Origin: Closterium sp. Naga37s-1 | Lineage: Eukaryota > Streptophyta > Zygnematophyceae > Desmidiales > Closteriaceae | Length of the DNA: 64,000 bases | Assembly: GCA_947471745.1 (NCBI GenBank) | Contig: CANJKZ010000169.1 | Span: 1,682,001-1,746,000, forward strand | Reading direction: 5' to 3' | Part shown: positions 31,441 through 40,600 of the stretch, one piece after another | How positions within the stretch are numbered: the stretch's first letter is position 1 | How the letters are laid out: each line of letters starts with the position of its first letter | Position numbers and translations under genes: made by a program | The notes under the pieces: model-generated | The model's database searches: none | The model's input: only the letters and a program-made list of their open reading frames with translations | What the model was told of the DNA's origin: nothing

Positions 31441-32414
31441 GTATTTTGTTTGAAGGTAATTTGTGATGTGTGAGATGTGCATTTCATTTTGCATTTTGTG
31501 TGAGCGCATTTGTGTGTGTTCTGTGCGTACTCATCCTTTCATTTTGTGTGTTCTTTTTTTCATTCGTTGTTGCAATTTGTGTTTGTCATTTTTCTGCTGT
31601 GTTTTCATGGCTCTCATGAAGCCTCACATGAAGCTCTCATGAAGCTCAAATGATTCTCCCATGAAATTTCCATGAGACTCAAATGTCTCATGCGAGGCTC
31701 ATTGGAGTCTCATGCGAGCGAGTGGTGTACTGGGGCAAGGGGGGGGCTCGATAGTTTGACTGGTGGGGGCTAGTTGACTCTCGTGATGGTCAAGGAAAAA
31801 GGGCACGAGAATCAGGACCCGTGCGTGGGGTCCTGATCTCACGTGTGGGCCCTCAGGCCCACGCGCGTTCCTTGGCACTGTTGCGAGCGTGGCAGGGCCC
31901 ACGATCGCAACAGGACAAGGCAAATGATCGCCCTACCCTCGCGCAGGACAATGCACGTTCGCGCGCTGTACAGCACGACCAAAATGTTGGTCGTGCATGA
32001 TTGCGCACCTGACGGGTGTGCGTGTGTTTTGGGGGGTGCTGTGGGATCCCGAATGGTGCTTGGGATTGACTCGAGATTTCAGTTGCGAACAATAACTTTT
32101 GTTAGAAAGTCACGCCGCATTGCGGAATAATTTCGCCACAGGTACAATTCGGTTACTCGCGTCATTCAACGGTTAAAACCGTTAAATAACTGTAAAATTG
32201 CATGAAATCATGTGAGCCACATTGTAGGCACATAGGAGCAATGAGTGTTCATGGGAGGAGTCAGCACGGGCAGTTGTCTTAAGTTCAAATTGAATACAGG
32301 TATCTTCAAGAGGAGGAACAGGAAAATTGCCCAAGGAGTTGAGCAACATTTTTTCAAGACAGCATGGCGAAATTACATAATGCAGTTAAACAACTGTTTT
32401 GCTATTTTCCTTCG
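31441..32414. other. Unexplained stretch with several perfect hairpins
   Basis: No coding signature. 31441-31607 is GT/T-rich. 31608-31725 holds a cluster of CATGAAGCTC- and CTCATG-like words. Perfect inverted repeats lie at 31811-31837 (10-bp stem, 7-nt loop), 31845-31862 (7-bp stem), 31973-31996 (10-bp stem, 4-nt loop) and 32168-32183 (7-bp stem). It sits between gypsy and copia relics. It could be host intergenic DNA, a structured RNA or a decayed DNA element. Confidence 0.55.
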
Positions 32415-32672
32415 CAGTAGGTCCTTCTGCGCTTTGGTCTTCAGTTCTCCTTGCCACAAGCCACTCCTCCGCCTACGGGCCACACGCTCTCAGCTCCATC
32501 TTCAGATGAGTCCATAGAGCATAGTGGTCCGTACGCAGAGCTTGTGGGTTGCCTCATGTACCTGATGACGTGCACTCGGCCTGACCTCGCGTACCCTCTC
32601 AGCATCCTAGCTCGTTACTTGTCGATCGGGAGACACCGACTTGAGCACTGGTCGGCTGCTAACAGGGTGCTG

Positions 32673-32814
32673 TGTCAGAATGTTATATTGTCTAGTCTGT
32701 AGTGGGGTACTCAGTAGTGAGTACAGCCCTGTTAGGGTTTCCTATTTGTATCCCCTCTGCCTGCTAGTGCAATCCCTCTTCCTTTCATTACTCTTTTACC
32801 TAACTCCTTTGACA
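32673..32814 (+). repeat. Solo LTR (142 bp) with target duplication
   Basis: Starts TGTCAGAATG and ends CTTTGACA, flanked by TGCTG on both sides (32668-32672 and 32815-32819). Related to Min-2 and Min-1 LTRs (GTAGTGGGGTACTC, GTGAGTACAGCCC). The usual explanation is LTR-LTR recombination that removed the interior. Confidence 0.93.
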
Positions 32815-33171
32815 TGCTGCGCTACTTGGCCAGTACATCAGTCTTGGGGCTTGTGCTTGGGAGACGGGGTCCAGTTGTGCTCACTGGGCACTCAGACGCT
32901 TTGTGGGCTGACGACCAGACGACTTCCCGGTCGTCACAGGGTTAAGCTTTCAGCCTTGGTACTGGTGCTGTCTCATGGAGGTCCACTCGTTGTCTTCGGT
33001 TCTCAGCTCCAGCTGTGAGGCCGAGATCTACAATGCCCGACCTACTCGCTCACCGACTTGGGTGAGCGCCTCGTTTTGCACCAGTTCTGTTCGCTGACAA
33101 CAAGGACATGACCGTCTTGTGTCAGGAGCAGAGACTCAAGCACAGAACGAAGCACATTGCCCTTCATTACT

Positions 33172-33275
33172 TTATATATAGTGAGGCATGCTGTAGGGAG
33201 TATAACTTTGTTAGGGTTAGCTATTTGTACCCAACCCTTGCTAGTCCAATTTATTCCACTGTTCTCATTCTGACA
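33172..33275 (+). repeat. Truncated LTR remnant
   Basis: Holds the LTR middle and end only (GTAGGGAGTATAAC, GTTAGGGTTAGCTATTTGTA, then CATTCTGACA). The beginning is not recognisable. Confidence 0.65.
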
Positions 33276-33570
33276 AAAATATATGTGGCAGGAGTTTAAC
33301 AACTATCAATCTGTTATTTAGGGTGTGCGGCTGAATATGGGGCGGGGCGGTCTTATATTCGTAACGAAAAAACACCCCTCGTGTGCAAATTTTGCGCGAG
33401 AGTCGCGTTTGATCGAAGAGCTGACGCCATGAGCGTGTTAGAATTCGAGTTTGCCACAAATAATTATCAGTAGAGCTGCACTGTGAGATCCCCGATCGAT
33501 CCTAGGGGGGGTTACAGGCGCGTTTGCTTGTTATGGGCGCACGGACCCGCTACACAAACAAGCCATTTTA
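33276..33570. other. Unexplained stretch
   Basis: No ORF or element signature. It contains GTTAGAATTCGAGTTTGCC near 33437, similar to GATAGAATTCAATTTTGTGC near 33609, which may be decayed copies of one sequence. Confidence 0.5.
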
Positions 33571-33597
33571 TCCCAATGGTCTAGTGGTTAGGATTCT
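33571..33597 (+). pseudogene. tRNA-Glu-like 5' half
   Basis: ATCCCAATGGTCTAGTGG continuing TTAGGATTCT matches the acceptor, D-arm and start of the anticodon arm of nuclear tRNA-Glu, including an A box TGGTCTAGTGG. The anticodon loop and 3' half do not follow. A weak B-box-like word (GAATTCAAT) lies near 33612. It is a truncated tRNA gene or the head of a tRNA-derived SINE. Confidence 0.6.
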
Positions 33598-33967
33598 GAC
33601 AATAATGTGATAGAATTCAATTTTGTGCCTCTAGAAGCTGATTGGGTCTTAAAACCCGCGAGCCAAGAAAGCCCAAATTGGTTCAAGCTTCCTAACTAAG
33701 GTTGAGTGTGACCCTCGCACCCAAAATCTTGGCCAATTGAATTGCTCGCCCAAACCAACCTTCCTAAGGTTGAACTTCTTGGCCCGCGGGTTTTATAATG
33801 ATTATGGGCAAAGTGGGGGTCCTCTCAAAACTTGCCAAAATATGAGTCCCACCGCCGCGTAAGAGTCCTAGGGGACCTTCTTATCGGCGGGTCCTATAGC
33901 CGGAATATTACGGTATGTACCTTACAATAGCCTAACATGACTAGCATATATATGAATATACTTTGAC
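33598..33967. other. Unexplained stretch with a long inverted repeat
   Basis: Arms 33651-33669 and 33776-33794 match at 18 of 19 bases (AAAACCCGCG(A/G)GCCAAGAA). A smaller perfect hairpin (CAACCTT-CCT-AAGGTTG) lies at 33756-33772. The right edge near 33968 is the start of the Cop-10 LTR, whose extent I cannot fix. Confidence 0.6.
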
Positions 33968-34467
33968 ACACCCCCATAGGCTAAGTGAGGGGCATGAAAG
34001 CAAGCAAGGAAACAAATGGTCACAAGACTAGTCAAGAGAAGTAACAACACAAAGCTCAGGGTGGATAACGAAGCCATCACACAGTCTGAGAGTAAGCAAG
34101 GAGCCACAAGGCCAGTTCAAGAATTCACTGATATATATATGTATACATATGGCAAGTCAATCGGAGCATTAAACAAGTGACAAGTCTACAACAACCGAGG
34201 GCCTCTCTGAACAAGGCCAAGCTGCAAACAAAACCTGTGGTGGTCACCAGGCGGAAGGGCCTTGGTGAAGATGTTTGCAGTATTGGCCGCTGAGGCCACA
34301 AAGTCCAAGCGTGTCATCAGGGTATATGAGGCAGCCCACAAGCTCTGTGCAGGGACCACTAGACTCAAAGGGCTCGTTAGGAAGAGGAGCGGTGAGTCCG
34401 TAGTCAACGGTAAGAGGAGTGGGCTGTGTGGTGGAGAACCGAAACCCGAACCACTGAAGGACCTGCT
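33968..34467 (-). mobile_element. Cop-10: Ty1/copia 3' relic
   Basis: On the minus strand: a late RT piece near 34340-34460, RNase H end (LDFVASAANTANIFTKALPPGDHHRF, split as landmarks about 34310-34230), a 3' untranslated block with the family hairpins (about 34107 and 34025), a purine tract and the LTR start TGTCAAAG at 33968. Most of RNase H and everything upstream is missing. It is a relic. The Gyp-3 LTR begins directly at 34468. Confidence 0.72.
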
Positions 34468-34816
34468 TGTGAGAGTACGACGGCTTTACCTACATATACT
34501 TACGCTATCGTGCATTATCTTGCTCATTCATATTCTATTGTGCTTGATTTTGCTTGATTTCCTAGTTTCGTTGCTGAACTATAGTTATTATAGTTATAGG
34601 CACCGAATTAGTTTGAGTGCACCGAATTCTAGGCTTTTCGGTTGCCACCGAATTGCCGTCTACCAAATTCGGGAAGGACCCGTTCGGGGCGCTTCACGAC
34701 CCGCGGACCCTTCTAGTAACACCCGGGTTACTGCCTTTGTGTCGAGCCTATATATAGCCCCGTCTTGTACCCAGGTGACCATATTATAATTTCTGAACCA
34801 ATTCTTTCGATCCTCA
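34468..34816 (+). repeat. Gyp-3 5' LTR (about 351 bp with its last 2 bp beyond Min-2)
   Basis: Begins TGTGAGAGTACGACGGCTTT. Includes AACTATAGTTATTATAGTTA and GAGCCTATATATAGCC as in Gyp-1. Ends CGATCCTCA here, with the final CA after the Min-2 insertion. Confidence 0.85.
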
Positions 34817-35035
34817 TGTCAGAATATGTTGTTTGTGTAGCCTGCAGTGGGGTACTCAATAGTGAGTACAGCCCTTTAGGGTTTGCTATTTGTATCCTGC
34901 TGCTTGCTAGTACAATCATTCCCTTTCTCAATTCTGTTCCTGCACACAATCCTAGCTCGTACTTGGCGCCTCCTTTCGTAGTCTTACTGTGGCCTAGGCT
35001 ACTAAGCCTAGGCCGTACTCCTAGTATGTTTGACA
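34817..35035 (+). repeat. Min-2 5' LTR (219 bp)
   Basis: TGTCAGAATATG to TTTGACA. Contains a 10-bp perfect stem GGCCTAGGCT/AGCCTAGGCC with loop ACTA at 34991-35014. Confidence 0.93.
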
Positions 35036-35046
35036 TGGTATCAGAG
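35036..35046 (+). other. Min-2 primer-binding site
   Basis: TGGTATCAGAG touches the LTR and matches the initiator Met-tRNA site perfectly over 11 bases. Confidence 0.85.
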
Positions 35047-35229
35047 GGCGGCATGTCTGCCGCCTTCCTGTGTATGGGCCCACCACCTGCTTCCGCTGCC
35101 GTACTGTCCGCCGCGCGCCCCGTGGTGCGCGGCGCCGAAATTAGGGTTTCTGCCCGCCGCGCGCTCGGGGCGCGTGGCGGCTTACCCCTCCGTGGCGCCC
35201 GTCGTGGCGCCCGTCGTTTCTACTGCTAC

Positions 35230-35700
35230 CGGGGGCCCGCGCGGCCTCCCCTCCCGTCGCCCGTCGTGGCGACCACGGGGGGCTCGCGCGCGGTCTTCTC
35301 CCGTCGTCCGTCGTGGCGACCTCGGGGGCCCGCGCGGCCTCCCCTCCCGTCGTCCGTCGTGGCGACCACGGAGGCCCGCGCGGCGTCCCCTCCCGTCGTC
35401 CGTCGTGGCGACCACGGGGGCCCGCGCGGCCTCCCCTCCCGTCGTCCGTCGTGGCGACCAAGGGGGCCCGCGCGCGGTCCCGTCTCGTCGCCCGTCGTGG
35501 CGACCACGGGGGCCGCGCGGCCTCCCCTTCCCGTCGCCCGTCATGGCGCTCCGGGGGGGGCCCGCGCGGCGCCCTTCCCGTCGCCCGTCGCGGCGGCTCT
35601 TGGGGCCCGCGCGGTGCCCTTCCCGTCGCCCGTCGCGGCGGCCCTGGGGGGCCGCGCGGCTCCCTTTCTCGTCGCCCGTCGGGGCGCCCTGGGGGCCGCG
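35230..35700 (+). repeat. 46-bp tandem repeat inside Min-2
   Basis: GTCGTGGCGAC recurs every 46 bp (for example ending 35320, 35366, 35412, 35458), about ten units including diverged ones. Open frames across it are repeat artefacts, since 46 is not divisible by three. Confidence 0.88.
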
Positions 35701-35873
35701 CTCTTCCCCCCCCCTTCCTCCTCCCTTTCACCTGCAGCGGCCGCCCCTGGAGCCGCCCCTGGAGCAGCCCGCACCTGCAGCAGCCGTCCCTGGAGCAGCC
35801 CGTGCCTGCAGCAGCCGCCCCAGGACCAGCCCGCACCTGCAGCAGCCCGCGGCCCGTCCCTGCAGCCCGTCCC

Positions 35874-35875
<2 letters not shown>

Positions 35876-35912
<37 letters not shown>
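35876..35912 (+). repeat. 37-base poly-C run
   Basis: An uninterrupted C tract in the Min-2 interior. Such a run is prone to polymerase slippage and sequencing error, so its exact length is uncertain. Confidence 0.85.
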
Positions 35913-35913
<1 letters not shown>

Positions 35914-36579
35914 TGCTGCCCATTGCTCCCATTCCGCCGTGCGTTCCACGGTGGTGGGGGTGTGGGGTGGCGAGCATGGGGGTGCGAGGTGTGGGTGCTC
36001 CCCTTCCCTTTCCCCTCCTCCTTTTTCGTCTCCCACTGCTGCAGCTGCTGCTGAGGAGGGTGGAGGTGTGGGAGCCGTGGGGAGTGGAGCTAGGGGGGTG
36101 ACGTGGGAGTGGAGCTAGGGGTGCAGCAGGGGGTGTGTGGGGGGGTGCGAGGCTGAGAGGAGGCTGAGAGGAGGCTGCCGTCTTGTCGTCCGCAGCACCT
36201 GTAGTCCGGGGCGCTGTCCTGGTAGCCCAGAGAGCCTGCTGCGCCTGTCGCTCGTGGGTCCGTTGCTCCTGTAGCTCCTCGTAGCCCGTGAGCCAGTTAC
36301 TCCAGTAGTCCGGGGCGCTGTCCCGGTAGCCACTGTGCCAGCCGCTCCTGTTGCCCGTGTGTCTGCAGCTTCAGCCGTCGTCTCCCATCTTCTCTCCTCT
36401 CACAGTCCCTCCTCCTCCTCACTTGCCCGCTGTGACTACCACTAGCATTGCTCATAATTGTGAACTACTGCTATGCTTGCTCATTGTGCTGATTACACCC
36501 CACTTTGGCTATGGGGGTGTGTCAGAATATGTTGTTTGTGTAGCCTGCAGTGGGGTACTCAATAGTGAGTACAGCCCTT

Positions 36580-37448
36580 TGTTGAGTGATGCTACCATTC
36601 GCATTCACGTCTGTCTGCCTCCCATCATATGTTCGTGCGTTGCATGCGTGTTGTGAGTGTGTGCAAGAATTTGTGTTTTGTGCGGTTTGGTTTTTCTGAG
36701 TGTGTGTGTGAATGTTATTTGGCTTGAGCAGATATCTGAAGTGACTCCTCTGCTCAAGAGCTTTCCGAGGAACCAAGTATCGCTTCAATCGGAGCACGAA
36801 CAAGAAAGTTACGAACGTTGGAGTTCGTATGCTTTTGATATTTGGTTGTGGTGACTATGGGAAGTTGTGGGGTTGACTCAATATGGGGTACAGACTTTTG
36901 GGGGTTGGGAAATTCGTCTTTTCTACTGTAGTTGCTGCCAAATGGTTGGGAGAAACCAAACCAGGTTGGCAAGTGTGGCCAAGTTGGGTTGAGGTGGATT
37001 GTGGAGGTTGGGATAGTGACAAAGGTCAAAGTTGGGTTGCCTATGGGGAAGGGAATTGTATGGCATGGGGTTTCCTTGGTTGGGGACTCTCTTGGGACCT
37101 TCCCTCTCGTCCTCCTCATCCCCTCCTACCTGGTTCTATTGCTACTCTAACTTTCTTGTGTGAACTTGTGAGATCATTGTGATTGAGTTACGTTTTCTAT
37201 GGCAGCATACCCCCTAGTGCGCCGAAGTTCATAACTCGAGTTATACTCCATATTCTGATACTATTCAAATTGGGAAAGATAGCCACGGTCAAGGGCTACA
37301 ACATACTCGAGATTGAAAGAATTCTAACAGTGGACCTTTCGTCGACGACGTTTCTTGTGACGACGACTTTTCTGTCAAGAATTGTAGTTGACGATTTTGA
37401 GATATTTCAGCCCCTAATCTTCATAGACTCCGTCCTTAATCTCTAACA
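36580..37448 (+). repeat. Cop-11 5' LTR (869 bp)
   Basis: Begins TGTTGAGTGATG and ends CTCTAACA. The copy at 42200 is offset by exactly 5,620 bp throughout, so there are no length differences. Confidence 0.97.
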
Positions 37449-37450
37449 AG

Positions 37451-37462
37451 TGGTATCAGAGC
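37451..37462 (+). other. Cop-11 primer-binding site
   Basis: TGGTATCAGAGC, complementary to the 3' end of plant-type initiator Met-tRNA, two bases after the LTR. Confidence 0.93.
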
Positions 37463-37684
37463 TGATTAAGGACCTTGTGGGGAGTCTACTGAAGTGCGAA
37501 GACCCTCCTAGACCCACCATGGCCTGTGGGCGTGCCTAAGTGGAGTTCTGGAGGTTGGATGTGACTTCCGCTAAGGGGAAACTCTGCCGAAATTTCGTTG
37601 GCGCTGACACTTGTGAAGATTGTGTGGATCTACATTGTGACCAGCAAAAGGGGGAGCTGAAACCTCTGATTGGGAGCAGAGGAG

Positions 37685-40600
37685 ATGAATCAAGGGAGTG
37701 GAGATGCAGCTGAGAAGAGGAGTGAGCCGCCATCATCCAAGATTGAAGCTTTGGATGGCTCCAACTATGAGGAATGGAGCGGGCGGATGCGGAGCGCCTT
37801 CAAGCGCTACAAGCTGCTGAAAATTGCAATGGGAGAGGAGAAGATGCCGGGGGAAGGAGATGCCCGCGATCGGTGGATTGAGAAGAGCGCGGTGCTGTAC
37901 GACCTCATCCTCCAATCGGTCAACAACGACATGTTCCAGCACATCAAGGATTTGGTGGAGTTGGATGATTCCGGACCGAAGGCATGGAAGCTGCTACGCG
38001 ACGTGATTCAGCCCAACACGCTGCCGATGGTGATTGTGTTGGAGAAGGAGTTGGCTGCCCTCTCCATGAAACCGGGAGATGATGTGAAACCGGTCCTTGA
38101 CAAGATCAAGGACACCTATGCGAGGATGGCAGCGGCGGGCAGCGAAGTGTCGCAGATGCAACAGTGCACCAAGATCATCTCGGTGCTCGACAACTCGTGG
38201 GACAACCTCATCCCCACCCTCAACGTTCAGCAGGACAAATGGACGCCTGAGTGGCTACGGCAGCAGATTCTGCAGGAGGACTTCCGCAGACGCCACACGG
38301 GAGGTGGTGCTGCCAACAAAACTGCTGAGGGGTATGGAGCTGCAGGAGGCAGCAGAGGAAGAGGGGGAGGGAGAGGCCGAGGCCGTGGGAGAGGCTTTGG
38401 CAGAGGGAGAGGCCGAGGTGACTACAATGAGGGGCATGGGAGCTCTGGTGGCAGGGGGAGCACCCGAATGGAGGGTGCGTGCTGGTACTGCAAGAAGGCT
38501 GGACACCCGTGGTTCAAGTGTTTCAGCCGGCCTGAGGGATGGGCCCCTCCAGGCATGAAGCCGCTAAGTGGTGAACGTGCACGCGGTGGCGCTGTGCAAG
38601 GTTCAGGTGCACAAGGTGATGGTGCACAAGGTAAAGCCCACCCTGGGATGTTCCTCATGGTTGAGGATGTGCAAGGGAGTGGGGGTGATGTGGGTTCAGT
38701 TGGGAAGGTTGTGATGCACCCCCTCACTCACTGGGTGATCGATTCAGGTTGCACGAGTCATATGACCCCACGGGCAGATTTGCTTGATGAGGTAAAACCT
38801 CCTGGGAAGATCAAGTTTGTGGCTGCCGCTTCAGGTGCTTTGCTCCCTGTGATTGGTGTTGGGAATGCCAAGGTGATGGGAGCCAATGGAGAGCTTGTGG
38901 GGCTTGGGAATGTGCTGTTGGTTGAAGGTTTGTCCGCTAACCTTCTTTCTGTGCGCCGGCTGCAGAAGAGCAAGGCTGAAGTTACCTTCGGCCCAACCAG
39001 CTGCCGTGCAAAGCTTGGGAAGTTGCTGCTGTGGAACTTGGAGGAGAAGAGCAGCTGCATCAAGGACTTGTGGCAGCTGCCCATCATCCCTTGGAAGGGG
39101 AAACCACCAGCAATGGCAAAGGCAGCGGCAGCGGCTAAAGCAACTGCGGGAGGAGAGGAGACTGCACCAACTGCTGGGGCCCTGGATGCAGTCAAGAAGG
39201 TGCAGCAGCCACAACAGCCACATGGTGAGGTGCTTGCTGGTGTGGATGCGACAGCTGCATGGGCAAAGGCTTCATCTGGGAGTGGTGAGGCTGATTGGGA
39301 GACGTGGCATGAGAGGCTGTGCCATGTGAACATTCCTATGCTGCAGAAGTTGGTAAAGGATGGGTGCTTGAAGGGGCTGGAGGTGAAGGGGGGAGCAAAG
39401 GAGATTGGGAGCTGCCCTACCTGCCTTGAGACCAAATTCACGAAGTTTCCCTTCAGCAGCAGCACAGGACCAGCCAAGGCACCACTTGAACTAGTGCACA
39501 TGGATGTGGTGGGCCCCACGAGGGCCCTTTCTCTCTCGGGCAGCCGCTACTTCTTGACGATTGTGGACGACCACACGCGTGCGGTGTGGGTGTACCCTCT
39601 CAAGACTAAGGGGGAGGTGGCAGCGGCTGTTCTTAAGGAGTGGATGCCGAGAGCACAAAGGGAAAGCGGACACAAGGTGAAGGTGATCCGCACTGACAAC
39701 GGAGGAGAGTTCATCGGCGCTGATTTTGAGAAGGAGCTGAAGCGGAAGGGGATCCAGCATCAGCTCACAGTGCCTTACAACCCTCAGCAGAATGGCGTGG
39801 CTGAGCGGTTCAACCGGACCCTGCAGGAAGGTGCTCGCACTCTCCTTGGGCGTGCAGGGCTGCCGGATCCGTTTTGGGTGACAGCACTGCGGCAGGTCGT
39901 TGTTGTGAAGAACAGGGTGCTGGCGACTGTGGGGGACAAGCAGTGGGTCCCCTACACCAAGTGGTATGGGATTGCACCAGCTGTGAACATGCTGAGAGCC
40001 TTTGGGTGCATGGTGGTGTTTCATGTGCCTAAGGAGAAGAGGGGAAAACTGGAAGCTTCTGGGAGATGGGGTGTGCACTTGGGGCTTGCTAAGGATCACA
40101 AGGGCTGGCTGATTTGGGACTTGACCAGCCAGCAGCTGACTGTGTCAAGGGATGTGAAGTTCCTTGAGTCCTTGTACTACAAGGAGTGGAAGCAGCAGCA
40201 GCAGCAGAAGCTTCCAACGACACCGCTAATTGTCGAGGCCGATGAGGTGCAGCGGCCTTCAAGGCAAGTGGAGGTTTCTGTCTCTGAGAATGAGATCTCT
40301 GGGGTGACAGAGGATGGGGGAGAACCTGAGGTGGAGGAGCAGCAGCAGCAGCAACAGCAGCAGCAGCCGCAGCAGCAGGAGGAGCAAGGTGCTCCACAAG
40401 GTGCCGGACGTACGGCTGACCGTCCTAGGAGGGATGTGCGCCCTCCTAACAGGCTGACCTATGCAAGCCGTGGCAAGCCAAAGGTGGTAAGGGCTGGGAG
40501 TGTGGCTGAGCAGTGTGATGAGGATGAGATAGCACACTGCTACTGGGCAGCCGTCCCTGAGCCCAAGACGCTAGCTGAGGCATTGAGCGGGCCCGATGCT

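Larger units (their letters stand above)
32415..33275 (+). mobile_element. Cop-9: Ty1/copia RT-RNase H relic holding a solo LTR
   Basis: Left part 32415-32672: late RT (PSSDESIEHSGPYAELVGCLMYLMTCTRP, split here as a family landmark at about 32500-32585). Right part 32815-about 33171: RNase H relic (GLVLGRR-like region, LTGHSDALWADD region, KHRTKHIALHYF). An LTR remnant (33172-33275) is joined directly to the RNase H part. The solo LTR 32673-32814 interrupts it with a target duplication. Broken, with about four interruptions besides the solo LTR, and old. Confidence 0.75.

Noticed and set aside
31843-32130. 95-codon open frame in the hairpin region
   Set aside because: No domain; runs through inverted repeats, with a competing frame on the other strand.
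33571-33640. Complete tRNA gene
   Set aside because: Only the 5' half fits tRNA-Glu; no anticodon loop or convincing T-arm follows.
34765-36118. Open frames of 429 and 362 codons in Min-2
   Set aside because: The first starts upstream of the element and crosses the 5' LTR and primer site; both read the 46-bp repeat and the poly-C run. No domain.
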